Part shown: positions 1-8,235 of the stretch, piece by piece
Layout of the letters: every line of letters starts with the position of its first letter
Position numbering within the stretch: the first letter of the stretch is position 1
NCBI GenBank assembly: GCA_964588665.1
Contig: CAZPQQ010000009.1
Coordinates: 1-64,000 of the forward strand
Direction of reading: 5' to 3'
DNA: 64,000 bases
Source of the DNA: UBA2160 sp964588665
GTDB lineage: Bacteria > Chloroflexota > Dehalococcoidia > Lucifugimonadales > UBA1123
The notes under the pieces: model-generated
The model's input: the letters and a program-made list of their open reading frames with translations, nothing else
Told to the model about the DNA's origin: nothing
Database searches by the model: none
Made by a program: the position numbers and the translations under genes

Positions 1-129
1 CTCGGACACGGCCGCAACGAGCTCGGGCGGCGTGTATCGCCCGCGAAGGCCGCCCATGCCCGCCATGCAGATCGGGTACTCGATGCCAAGCATGTCGCAA
101 AGATCGGTGCGCAAAACGGGTCGTGTCAT
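1..129 (-). CDS. nitronate monooxygenase, N-terminal fragment
   Basis: The first 43 codons of a minus-strand gene that runs off the left edge. The peptide opens MTRPVLRTDLCDMLGIEYP and continues with a PICMAGMGG-type motif. This is the start of the FMN-binding TIM barrel of 2-nitropropane dioxygenase/nitronate monooxygenase proteins, which oxidise alkyl nitronates. GGAGG lies just upstream of the ATG on the minus strand and supports the start. Family assignment rests on the N-terminus only, so an enoyl-ACP reductase II (FabK-like) or another member of the same fold is possible. Confidence 0.7.
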   Translation of the reverse strand, partial: MTRPVLRTDLCDMLGIEYPICMAGMGGLRGRYTPPELVAAVSE

Positions 130-340
130 GGCGGTCCTCCGAGGTGGTCCGTAAGCCGTTAAAGAGTGGCCGAATTGTAGGATGGAGGCGGAAGGGTGTC
201 AACGCCTGACCGGATGATCACCGCGAGACACTGCCAAATCGGCGTGAGTCTTGCCAGCCGACGGACGGCTGGCACAGAAATCTCGCGGTGGACCAACGCC
301 ATCTTCCGCCCCATCTGCCTTGTGGGCTCGCTTCAGGTGA

Positions 341-350
341 NNNNNNNNNN
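341..350. other. assembly gap (10 N)
   Basis: Ten undetermined bases. The true gap size is unknown, so continuity between the partial gene on the left and the rest of the window is not guaranteed. No gene is visible between 130 and 632 apart from the RNA-like elements listed separately. Confidence 0.95.
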
Positions 351-445
351 TGGAAGGCATCTTTTGGTGGTTCGCATCTTGATGCCCGAACTTCAGTTGG
401 GTGTATAGCTTGGTATATTGGATTTACATTGATGATTACCCTACT

Positions 446-488
446 TCAGGATAGCATCAAGATGTTCTTGCTTTTGATGCTATCCTGA
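446..488. repeat. perfect 15-bp inverted repeat
   Basis: TCAGGATAGCATCAA (446-460) and its exact reverse complement (474-488) flank a 13-nt loop. No T-run follows, so it is a poor terminator. It lies just upstream of a promoter-like sequence at 495-523. It could be an operator, a hairpin end of a small mobile element, or part of a longer transcript. Confidence 0.7.
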
Positions 489-494
489 ACTTTG

Positions 495-523
495 TTGACA
501 AATGCCCCACGGTGTTTTATAGG
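495..523 (+). promoter_or_regulatory. sigma70-like promoter
   Basis: TTGACA (495-500), a 17-bp spacer, then TATAGG (518-523). The -35 is consensus and the -10 matches at four of six positions. The predicted start near 530 immediately precedes two tandem tetraloop hairpins (535-580) and the NYN-domain gene at 633. Confidence 0.5.
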
Positions 524-529
524 TTGTAT

Positions 530-589
530 ACCCCCCCTGTCGCTTCGGCGCCAGGGTCGAGACCACCGCAAGGTGGTCTCTGTTTTTGT
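530..589 (+). ncRNA. candidate small structured RNA / leader terminator
   Basis: Two hairpins in tandem. The first pairs CCCTG+CGC (535-543) with GCG+CAGGG (548-556) around a UUCG tetraloop, with one T/C mismatch. The second pairs GAGACCACC (559-567) with GGTGGTCTC (572-580) around a GCAA (GNRA) tetraloop and is followed by TGTTTTTGT (581-589), an intrinsic terminator. With the promoter at 495-523 this would give a free RNA of about 60 nt, or an attenuated leader of the NYN gene 43 nt downstream. No known RNA family was recognised. The hairpins are seen directly; the RNA as a product is inferred. Confidence 0.4.
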
Positions 590-632
590 CCGGGGCGCCT
601 CCGTTTCCGTCTCACTTGAGTTCACAAGGCAA

Positions 633-1292
633 ATGTCCTCTGATCGAGGCAACCCATTGAGGACCAACTTCTACATAGACGGCTTCAACCTGTATTACAG
701 GGCTGTGAAGGGCACTCCGTATAAGTGGCTTGACTTGCTGAAGCTCTGTCAACAGCTTTCGCCCGCCAATACGGTGAACCGAATTCGGTATTTCACAGCG
801 CGAATCGCACCGAGAACGGGAAACGTACAAGGACCTCAGAGGCAACAGACCTACATTCGGACGCTCGAAACTATTCCGAACCTCCACGTGCACTACGGAC
901 AGTCCCGCCCCCGCACTAAGACACGGCCGTTGACCACGCCGATTCAGGGACTCCCGCCGTTCGTGCGGATCAACGACACTGAAGAGAAAGGAACCGATGT
1001 CAACCTCGCGACCTACCTGCTGGTCGACGGGTACAACAAAGATTATGAACAGGCCGTCGTTGTGTCGAATGATTCGGACTTCGCGCTCCCGATCAAAGTG
1101 GTCCGCGAACAATCGGGCTTTCCTGTAGGCGTCGTCAATCCCAACATTGACCGGAAGAACTCTGCACCGAACGAACTCACGGCTGCCGCCACTTTTATAC
1201 GGCGGCTCAGAACAAGTACGTTGAGGATTTGCCAGTTCCCGCCCAGTATTCAAGACGCTCAAGGCATCATCACCAAACCCAGCAACTGGTAA
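633..1292 (+). CDS. NYN-domain (DUF88/LabA-like) putative RNase
   Basis: A 219-residue protein with a PIN-like NYN fold. An early FYIDGFNLYY motif carries the first catalytic Asp and Asn, a central EKGTDVNLATYLL segment gives further acidic residues, and VVSNDSDFALPI gives the last acidic cluster. The C-terminal FIRRLR...QFP...KPSNW tail is typical of full-length family members. NYN proteins are metal-dependent nucleases predicted to act on RNA; the substrate is unknown. The ATG at 633 fits the usual family N-terminus, although a longer reading frame is open from 492 through the hairpin region. The candidate small RNA and terminator at 530-589 sit directly upstream, so transcription may be attenuated. 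Confidence 0.85.
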   Translation: MSSDRGNPLRTNFYIDGFNLYYRAVKGTPYKWLDLLKLCQQLSPANTVNRIRYFTARIAPRTGNVQGPQRQQTYIRTLETIPNLHVHYGQSRPRTKTRPLTTPIQGLPPFVRINDTEEKGTDVNLATYLLVDGYNKDYEQAVVVSNDSDFALPIKVVREQSGFPVGVVNPNIDRKNSAPNELTAAATFIRRLRTSTLRICQFPPSIQDAQGIITKPSNW

Positions 1293-1433
1293 GCCAATTC
1301 CCGATCCGTCAGATCTCACTACAACTTCCGCAATCGTGTCGTGAACAGGTCCGCAGTCCGCCACCCTCCGAACTAGGCCAACACCCACCGCTCGGCTATA
1401 CTGTATCGATACTTCTGGCGGGGACGGGAATCC

Positions 1434-2918
1434 ATGGCCTCAGACCGAATCTCCTTCGATGTTGTGGTGGTCGGCGCGGGAAATGCCGCGCTGTGCGCCG
1501 CCTTGTCGGCTCGTGACCAGGGTGCCTCCGTGGCGGTGCTGGAGAAGGCGCCGCCCGCCGAGCAAGGGGGCAACTGCCCGTTCACCGGCGGGGGGTTCCG
1601 ATTCGTTCACGAAGGCATCGACGATATTCGCCACTTCGTCCCTGATCTCACGGACGAAGAAGTGGCGCGAACGCAGATGGCGCCCTACACTGCCGACGAC
1701 TTCCGGCAGCATCTGACGACCGTGACCCACGGCGACGTCGACGCCGAGCTCATGGAGGCTTTGATCGCTGAGTCGCGCCCAACGGTCGAGTGGATGCACT
1801 CGAAGGGCGTTCGGTGGGAACTGTCCGGTCGTGTCAGCGGCGCCGCCGGGGTCCCGTCGGTCATCCCCAACGCGGTCGGCCTCAACGCTTGGCAATCCGG
1901 GCCCGGACTCGTGCGGATGCTGACCGCCGCCGCCCGTCGAGCGGGCATCACGGTACTGTACGAAACGGAGATGGTCCGTCTCGTTCACGGAAACTCAGGC
2001 GTTGTCGGCGTCGAGGCCCGTGACAAGAACGAGACGTACAAGATCGACTGCGGGGCTGTCATACTGGCCTGCGGCGGGTTCGAGGCCAACGCGTCGATGC
2101 GGGCCGAGCACATCGGCCCCGGTTGGGAACACGCAAAGGTGCGGGGGTCCCGCCACAACACCGGCGACGGCCACCGAGCGGCAATCGACCTGGGCGCCCA
2201 GGCGTTCGGACAGTGGACGGGCTGTCACGCGACACCAATCGACATCGACGCTCCGGCGGTCGGCGACCTCAAGGTGACTGACCAGATGCCGCGCCGTTCG
2301 TACACGTTGGGCATCACCGTGAACGTCGACGGAAACAGATTTGTGGACGAAGGCGAAGGATTCGCGGAGCAGACCTTCGTCAAGATGGGTCAGGCGATTC
2401 TGGAGCAACCAAGAACCATAGCTCACCAGATCTTCGACAGCGGTGCACTGCCCCACATCGAGGCTCGCTACAGCGGATCCAAGCGAGTCCAAGCGGACAC
2501 CGTGCGTGAGCTGGCCGTGGAGTTGGGCATCGACCCGGAATCTCTGGCGCGAACGGTGGACTCGTTCAACGCCGAAGCCCACGAGGGCGAATACACACCT
2601 CGCAGCCTGGACAGTCTGTCCACGGAGACCCTGGACCCGCAAAAGAGCAACTGGGCGATTAGGTTGAACGCTCCCCCGTTCACGGCGTTTACCGTAACCG
2701 GAGGGATAACCTATACTTACGGCGGTCTCAGGATCGACCCTGACGGTCGAGTGTTGGACTCGAACGAGCGGCCGATCGGGGGACTATATGCCGCCGGCGA
2801 GATCGTCGGTGGAATCTTCTATCACAACAGTCTGAGGGCGGCCGGCCTCATGCACGGCTCAGTGTTCGGAAGAGCGGCTGGCGCTCATGCGGGGGCCACG
2901 ATTCGAGGCCAAGCATGA
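1434..2918 (+). CDS. FAD-dependent tricarballylate dehydrogenase-like (TcuA/fumarate reductase family)
   Basis: A 494-residue soluble flavoprotein. It opens with the dinucleotide-binding motif VVVGAGNAAL and an acidic residue closing the first beta-alpha-beta unit (VLEKAP). It has a mid-region GGF in CGGFEANAS and ends with GGLYAAGEIVGG and a C-terminal FAD contact region (HNSLRAAGL). This arrangement is that of the succinate dehydrogenase/fumarate reductase flavoprotein family, closest in style to TcuA, which oxidises tricarballylate to cis-aconitate. No TcuB-like electron-transfer partner is adjacent, so the substrate is uncertain; a ketosteroid dehydrogenase-like role is an alternative. 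It is separate from the true sdhA at 54086. Confidence 0.8.
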   Translation: MASDRISFDVVVVGAGNAALCAALSARDQGASVAVLEKAPPAEQGGNCPFTGGGFRFVHEGIDDIRHFVPDLTDEEVARTQMAPYTADDFRQHLTTVTHGDVDAELMEALIAESRPTVEWMHSKGVRWELSGRVSGAAGVPSVIPNAVGLNAWQSGPGLVRMLTAAARRAGITVLYETEMVRLVHGNSGVVGVEARDKNETYKIDCGAVILACGGFEANASMRAEHIGPGWEHAKVRGSRHNTGDGHRAAIDLGAQAFGQWTGCHATPIDIDAPAVGDLKVTDQMPRRSYTLGITVNVDGNRFVDEGEGFAEQTFVKMGQAILEQPRTIAHQIFDSGALPHIEARYSGSKRVQADTVRELAVELGIDPESLARTVDSFNAEAHEGEYTPRSLDSLSTETLDPQKSNWAIRLNAPPFTAFTVTGGITYTYGGLRIDPDGRVLDSNERPIGGLYAAGEIVGGIFYHNSLRAAGLMHGSVFGRAAGAHAGATIRGQA

Positions 2919-2982
2919 AAACCAGCTTGACACGAGACCCAAACGGGCCAACCCACGGCACGATTGAATTCGGAGGGCATCG

Positions 2983-3939
2983 GTGCAGGCAGTAGACGCG
3001 ACTCGCATCCAGAAATTAGCGGCAAAGCTCAGAGAAAACGTCCAACGGGTCATCGTCGGAAAAGACGAGGTGATCGACCTCGCGATCATAGCCTTGCTCT
3101 GCAAAGGCCACATACTGGTCGAGGACGTGCCTGGCATCGGGAAGACCACCTTGTCGAAGGCTCTGGCTCAGTCGCTGGGCTGCACGTTCAGTCGAATCCA
3201 GTTCACGCCCGACCTCATGCCCACCGACGTCCTCGGCGTCAATTTCTACAACCAAAAGTCCGGCGATTTCGAGTTTCGCGCCGGCCCAATTTTCAGCCAG
3301 GTTCTGCTTGCGGACGAGATCAATCGCGCCACGCCCAGGACTCAGTCAGCGCTTCTCGAGGCGATGGGAGAACGGCAGGCCACCATCGACGGGGAAACGC
3401 GACTGCTCAAAGAGCCGTTTCTCGTCATGGCGACCCAAAACCCCATCGAGATGGAGGGGACGTTTCCGCTGCCGGAGGCGCAGCTCGACCGTTTCATGGT
3501 CCGGATCAAGATCGGCTACCCTTCGCCCGAAGAGGAGTCCGACATTCTCCTCCGATTCAAGCGCGACACCGTTCTGGCCGCGTTGGACGCGGTCACCACC
3601 GAGAAGACGCTCCGAGAGATGCAGGAAGCGGTTACGGAAGTCATGGTCGACGATCAAGTCAGGATGTACGTGGTGGCCATTGCACAGGCTACCCGACAAC
3701 ACGACGGCCTTTCACTGGGCGCGAGTCCAAGGGCAGCCCTGGCGCTGTACAAGACCTCACAGGCCCGCGCCGCGATGGACGGTCGGGACTTTGTCACGCC
3801 TGACGACGTCAAGGCGATGGCGAAGACCGCTCTCGCTCACCGGATGATTCTCACGTCCAATTCGCGTCTCCGCGGCCGGTCAACGTCGCAGACCGTCAAC
3901 GACGTGCTGGAGTCGGTTCCGGCGCCGATCGAAAGGTAG
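2983..3939 (+). CDS. MoxR-family AAA+ ATPase
   Basis: 318 residues, the usual length for the family. Walker A is at about residues 47-56 (EDVPGIGKTT), Walker B at about 108 (LADEINRA), and sensor 1 is within MATQNPIEMEG. MoxR ATPases act as chaperones that mature or insert cofactors into partner proteins, usually encoded next door with DUF58 and vWA proteins. The GTG start at 2983 follows GGAGGG at good spacing. The stop is 5 bp before the DUF58 gene, so the two are surely cotranscribed. No vWA protein is present, which makes this a reduced version of the operon. Confidence 0.93.
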   Translation: MQAVDATRIQKLAAKLRENVQRVIVGKDEVIDLAIIALLCKGHILVEDVPGIGKTTLSKALAQSLGCTFSRIQFTPDLMPTDVLGVNFYNQKSGDFEFRAGPIFSQVLLADEINRATPRTQSALLEAMGERQATIDGETRLLKEPFLVMATQNPIEMEGTFPLPEAQLDRFMVRIKIGYPSPEEESDILLRFKRDTVLAALDAVTTEKTLREMQEAVTEVMVDDQVRMYVVAIAQATRQHDGLSLGASPRAALALYKTSQARAAMDGRDFVTPDDVKAMAKTALAHRMILTSNSRLRGRSTSQTVNDVLESVPAPIER

Positions 3940-3944
3940 CCGGA

Positions 3945-5180
3945 TTGTTCAACCAGTTCTGGCACGACATCTGGATCATGCTCTTTGTGGTCTTGATTTT
4001 CATCGGCGTGTTCGCTGGGCAAGGCCTGGTCATCGGCTTCGGCGTAATGGGCTTGCTGGTGGCTGGCATCTCTTGGGTGTGGAACAGGCTCTCGCTGGAG
4101 GATGTCTCGTATACGCGAGAGATCGCCCAGCCTCGGGTGTTCATCGGTGAAGAGACCACGCTGGCTGTCACGGTGACGAACCGCAAGCCGCTGCCGTTGG
4201 GTAGACTCGAGATCACCGACGAAGTCCCGGAAGAGCTTACGGTCGCCGACGCAGACATCAGCGTGAGCGCCAACCCCAAGTACAACACCATGCGTCACAC
4301 CACGTCGTTGGCCTGGTACGAGCGCATCAGTTGGAAGTACACGATCACGGCGAATCATCGAGGTTTCTACCGGATCGGACCCGCCCGATTGGAGAGCGGC
4401 GACCTGTTCGGCTTCTTCAACAGCGAGGCCCGAGCATCGGACAACGACTACCTGCTCGTCTACCCGAAAGTGGCGCCGTTGCCGGAACTCGGCATCCCGG
4501 CTGTCAGACCTCTGGGCGAGACGAGGGGCGGCATCGCCATCTTCCAAGACCCGTCAAGGCCGGCCGGCATCAGGGATTATCAACTCGGCGATCCGTTGAA
4601 GACAGTGGACTGGAAACTGAGCGCCCGCATGCAGCGTCTCCAGGTCCGCACTTTCGAGCCGAGCTCAGCCTACACGGTCGTCCTCGTCGTCGTCGTGGAG
4701 ACCACTGAGCGTTCATGGGAAGGCTACTCGCCAATCAACCTCGAGAGGGTGATAACCGCGGCAGCCTCGCTCGCGTCATACGTTTCGGAGAAACAGTACA
4801 GCCTTGGGTTGTTCTCCAACGGCACCCCAATATTGTCGGACAGACCGATGAAGGTTCCGCCCGCCAGATCGCCCGAGCAGCTCACGATCATCCTCGAGGC
4901 GTTGGCCACCATACGCCCTCTGCCGATCGGTCCGATGGCGCCGCAGTTGGCTCAGTACACGAAGCAATTCTCCTTGGGCGTGACCATGGTCATTGTCGCG
5001 GCGCTGCTCAACGATGACATGGTGGAGACCATCGAAGACCTCAGACGGCAGGGCTACAAGCTAGTCGTCGTGTACTGTGGCGACACCCCGTGTCCTCCCC
5101 TGCCGGAGGGAGTTCTCGTCCACGACGTTACGGACCACCTGGACAGAATGGAGCTCGCCAGTGAATTTGGTCCAAGATAG
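3945..5180 (+). CDS. DUF58 membrane-anchored protein
   Basis: 411 residues. Two N-terminal hydrophobic segments (about residues 6-40) anchor it to the membrane. An Ig-like beta region follows, then the diagnostic DUF58 block GIRDYQLGDPLKTVDWK (about residue 205 onward) and a vWA-like C-terminal half. DUF58 proteins accompany MoxR ATPases and are thought to be their membrane-linked clients or adaptors. The start is a TTG 5 bp after the moxR stop; the exact start is uncertain because no strong Shine-Dalgarno is visible. The 3' end overlaps the next gene by 20 bp. Confidence 0.88.
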   Translation: MFNQFWHDIWIMLFVVLIFIGVFAGQGLVIGFGVMGLLVAGISWVWNRLSLEDVSYTREIAQPRVFIGEETTLAVTVTNRKPLPLGRLEITDEVPEELTVADADISVSANPKYNTMRHTTSLAWYERISWKYTITANHRGFYRIGPARLESGDLFGFFNSEARASDNDYLLVYPKVAPLPELGIPAVRPLGETRGGIAIFQDPSRPAGIRDYQLGDPLKTVDWKLSARMQRLQVRTFEPSSAYTVVLVVVVETTERSWEGYSPINLERVITAAASLASYVSEKQYSLGLFSNGTPILSDRPMKVPPARSPEQLTIILEALATIRPLPIGPMAPQLAQYTKQFSLGVTMVIVAALLNDDMVETIEDLRRQGYKLVVVYCGDTPCPPLPEGVLVHDVTDHLDRMELASEFGPR

Positions 5181-6567
5181 GCTGGTATTGGCGGCCACGG
5201 CCGTTCTCGACAGCGTGTGGCTGTACGCTCTCTTTGCGGTTTTGGGTTTGTTGATGGCCCAAAACGGCAGCCCTCTTTCGTGGGTCGTGGCTGTCGCCAT
5301 CCTGGGCTTGTCGACGATCACGGCGAGGATGCTCGGCATGATAATAATGCCGCCGGTCATGCCGTATGTCATCCAGATGGCAACCGGCGCAATTGTCATC
5401 TACCTTGCCCTGGGCGCCCAGGCGCAAATTGCGGGTGAAAGTTTCAACTTGAGATGGATCTCGAATCTGGGGTCAGACACCGTCCCACTGAACTACGGCG
5501 TAACCGTGGGCCTTGGCGGGTTCTTCGGCGCATTGCTTTGGTGGCGTGGGGGCAGGCTCGCGTCGGTCGAGTATCCGGTCGAGCATCTGAACAAGAACTT
5601 CAGGATCGGGTTAATTGTCCTGGCTCTCGCGGCCGTGGTGGACGTGTTTCATGGCGCGGACTTGAAGATCTTTCCGTTGATGTTCGGGTATTTCGCGGCA
5701 GGGTTGACCGGGTTGAGCTTGGCCCACCTGCTGCCAGCGTCCCAAAGAACCGCGGGACAGAAGGCTTGGCCCAGGGTGATCAGCGCCGTCATCGGCGTGG
5801 TAATCGTGTTCGGCCTGCTCTTCAGCCTGCTCCAGCGAGGGGTGCTGACGTACATCTCGGAGCCGCTCGGGTTTCTTCTCAACGCATTAGCCACCGTCAT
5901 CTTTTTCGTGTTCATCATCCCAATGGTATACATCATCGAATTCTTGATGAGGGGACTCTTCAGCCTCCTTTCGAAAGTCCTCGGCAAACCGGAAGGCCAG
6001 ACGCTGGAGGCCAGCGAAGGCTTTGGCGAGATGCTCCTGCGCGCGCAAGAAGAATCGGGCGACAGCGGACCTTCGATGTTGCTTCAGGTGATCGAGTGGA
6101 CGCTGTTGGCAGTCATCGTCGTTGTCGTCCTGTTGATTCTGGCGCGGTCGTTCCGACGACGAGTCCGTTGGCGGAGGACGGATCAGGAGGGCGTCCGAGA
6201 GTCGGTGGCCGAGGATGCGGACGCAGCAGTTGACCTTGCGAAGCTGCTATGGGGACTTGTGCCCGATCGGTTCCGAAAACACAAAGCGCCGCCGCCGATG
6301 CGCCTGCCTGACGACGAACCCGGGATAGTCGACGTGTTCAGGCTGTACTTCGGGATGTTGATGCAGGCTGAGAAGAGAGGATCGCCTCGATCGGCGAACC
6401 AGACGCCTGCGGAATACGCCTCGACCTTGGAGCAGTTGTTTCCTCAGAACCTCGTGCGATCGGCCACCGCCGCGTTCGTCCGGGCCTGCTACGGCCACAA
6501 ACCGGCGCCGCGCGAGCAAATCGAAGAGATGCGGGCTGCGTTGGAGGAAGCGTCGGCAGGGGGATAG
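5161..6567 (+). CDS. DUF4129-domain integral membrane protein
   Basis: 468 residues from a GTG at 5161, which has a GGAG about 10 bp upstream and overlaps the DUF58 gene by 20 bp. The first two thirds contain about eight hydrophobic segments. The last is followed by a basic stretch (RSFRRRVRWRR) and a cytoplasmic C-terminal domain of the DUF4129 type (RSANQTPAEYASTL, then FVRACYGH). Such proteins often carry a transglutaminase domain between the membrane part and DUF4129. That domain is absent here. It probably forms a membrane complex with the MoxR and DUF58 products. The biological role is not known. Confidence 0.8.
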   Translation: MNLVQDRLVLAATAVLDSVWLYALFAVLGLLMAQNGSPLSWVVAVAILGLSTITARMLGMIIMPPVMPYVIQMATGAIVIYLALGAQAQIAGESFNLRWISNLGSDTVPLNYGVTVGLGGFFGALLWWRGGRLASVEYPVEHLNKNFRIGLIVLALAAVVDVFHGADLKIFPLMFGYFAAGLTGLSLAHLLPASQRTAGQKAWPRVISAVIGVVIVFGLLFSLLQRGVLTYISEPLGFLLNALATVIFFVFIIPMVYIIEFLMRGLFSLLSKVLGKPEGQTLEASEGFGEMLLRAQEESGDSGPSMLLQVIEWTLLAVIVVVVLLILARSFRRRVRWRRTDQEGVRESVAEDADAAVDLAKLLWGLVPDRFRKHKAPPPMRLPDDEPGIVDVFRLYFGMLMQAEKRGSPRSANQTPAEYASTLEQLFPQNLVRSATAAFVRACYGHKPAPREQIEEMRAALEEASAGG

Positions 6568-6598
6568 GGTTCTGCGACTCCCAGCGTCCCGAGGCCGA

Positions 6599-6970
6599 TC
6601 AGAGAGCCCGTCCGGCCACGATGCCGATTGCCGCCGCGGTCATTCCCAGCGCGACGCTGCCGACTACGTTCAGAGCGGCTTTCGCGATGTCTCCCGTCTC
6701 GCCTGACTGAATGCCCGCGACCATCAACGTCGAGAAGGTCGTGTACGAGCCGAGAAACCCGACCGCCGCCAGCATCCGAACGCCAGACGGCCAGCCGGGA
6801 TGGGCATCGGACAGAGACACGAACATCCCGAGCGCGAACGACCCGGAGATGTTGATCAGGAATATGCCGAGGACCGTTGGCACGCCGACGATGCTGATAA
6901 CAACGCGGTCAAGCGCATACCTCGATACGGCGCCCATTGCGCCGCCCAATGCGACCATCGCCCACGGCAT
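6599..6970 (-). CDS. crcB: fluoride channel CrcB/Fluc
   Basis: A 123-residue, four-helix membrane protein. The signatures are GGAMGAVSRYALD at the N-terminus, the pore Asn in FLINISGSFALG, and GFLGSYTTFSTLM with the Phe/Thr track that lines the fluoride path. Fluc channels assemble as antiparallel dual-topology dimers and expel fluoride. Only one copy is present, which implies a homodimer. It lies 43 bp downstream of trxB on the same strand and may share its transcript. No crcB-type fluoride riboswitch was recognised upstream. Confidence 0.92.
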   Translation of the reverse strand: MPWAMVALGGAMGAVSRYALDRVVISIVGVPTVLGIFLINISGSFALGMFVSLSDAHPGWPSGVRMLAAVGFLGSYTTFSTLMVAGIQSGETGDIAKAALNVVGSVALGMTAAAIGIVAGRAL

Positions 6971-7013
6971 CAGCGGGGGCGAACCTCGTCGGGCCTGTGG
7001 ACTGGCATCCGGG

Positions 7014-7949
7014 TCAGTCCTCCCATTCGCGCCCCTCGACGTATCGGTGGGCGGCTATCGCGGCGGTTGCGCCGTCTCCGGCCGCGGTGACGAGCTGGGC
7101 GGCTGAAGACTGCCTGATGTCTCCTGCCGCGAACAGTCCTGTCAGCGGGGTCCGCATCCACAAGTCGGTCGGCACGTGGCCTCCGGCATCCAGATCGAGC
7201 AGTTCCGACAGGAAGTCCGAGTTCGGCTCGAGGCCCACGTAGATGAACACGCCCGAGAGATCGACCCTCGAAGTCTCGCCCGACGGAAGGTCGGTTATGC
7301 TGACACCAGTCACTTCGCCGTCGCCATGGATTTCGTCCACGGTGGTGCTCCAACGGACTTCGATTTTCGGATTCGACAGCACCCTGTCCTGGAGGAGCTT
7401 CTGGCCGCCGAAACGATTTTCGCGGCAGAAGACGATGACCTTCGACGCGTATTCGGTAAGGGTCATAGCTTCGTCGAGGGCGGAATCGCCGCCGCCTACC
7501 ACGGCGACAACCTGATCCATGAAGAAGCCTCCGTCGCAGGTCGCGCAGTACGACACCCCTGCTCCGTGCAGCGCCTCTTCACCGGCAACACCCAGTTTTC
7601 GCAACGTGGACCCTCCGGCGATGATGACTGCCTTAGCCTTGAGCTCGCCGTCATACGTGTCCACGGACCAGTACTGGCCCTCAGACCGCAGGCCGGTCAC
7701 TTCGGACAGCCGAAAGTCGAGGCCGTTGGTCATCGCCTGTTCCTGGAGTTTCGGCCCCAGCTCGAAGCCGGAGACGCCTTCGGGGAAGCCTGGGTAGTTC
7801 TCGATCTTTTCCGCGTTGATCACCTGGCCGCCGGTCATCATGCGTTCGAGCAGCGTGGTCTTCATGCCGTGCCGGCTGGCGAAGATCCCGGCGGTGAGCC
7901 CCGCGGCCCCGCCCCCGATGATCACAACGTCGAATTGGTCGTCAGGCAT
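7014..7949 (-). CDS. trxB: thioredoxin-disulfide reductase
   Basis: 311 residues, the normal length. The FAD-binding motif IIGGGAAGLTAG is at the N-terminus. The redox pair sits in YCATCDGGFF at about residues 135-140, followed by the NADPH-binding VVGGGDSALDEA and the C-terminal FAD motif GLFAAGDIRQ. It passes electrons from NADPH to thioredoxin. The start ATG is at 7949, with AGGAGC just upstream on the minus strand. It could supply reducing power to the peroxiredoxin-like selenoprotein at 60473, though no link is visible in the sequence. Confidence 0.93.
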   Translation of the reverse strand: MPDDQFDVVIIGGGAAGLTAGIFASRHGMKTTLLERMMTGGQVINAEKIENYPGFPEGVSGFELGPKLQEQAMTNGLDFRLSEVTGLRSEGQYWSVDTYDGELKAKAVIIAGGSTLRKLGVAGEEALHGAGVSYCATCDGGFFMDQVVAVVGGGDSALDEAMTLTEYASKVIVFCRENRFGGQKLLQDRVLSNPKIEVRWSTTVDEIHGDGEVTGVSITDLPSGETSRVDLSGVFIYVGLEPNSDFLSELLDLDAGGHVPTDLWMRTPLTGLFAAGDIRQSSAAQLVTAAGDGATAAIAAHRYVEGREWED

Positions 7950-8086
7950 GGATGCTCCTTTTTGGCCTACCTTGTGAGCGCCTCAATTACGATATGGATG
8001 TCTTGGTGATATGTACGCGAGCGCTTCTTCCTTACTCGAACGCCTGCTGGGACTGCGGTCCGCAGGCGCGGCTGGCATTGCGGCGG

Positions 8087-8235
8087 CCCTTCGACAGGCT
8101 CAGAGCCCGCCCTGAGTTTACCGAAGGGGCGAACGGAATTAAGAGCGGCGCCTCACATACGTTCGTGGTGAGCCTGTCGAACCACCCGTCCGCCTCAACA
8201 CGTGCCTTTTTCGCTATGCAACCGACTCTCGTTGC
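8087..8235. repeat. dispersed repeat family A, copy 1
   Basis: Arm 1 (8087-8136) begins CCCTTCGACAGGCTCAG and ends GAAGGGGCGAACGG. Arm 2 (8160-8185) contains CGTTCGTGGTGAGCCTGTCG. A tail with TATGCAACC...GACTCTCG follows. The same parts recur near 10215-10398, 22988-23140, 45514-45563, 53245-53360 and 58303-58374. The two arms carry the shared TTCGACAGGCTCA core in opposite orientation. Confidence 0.85.
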
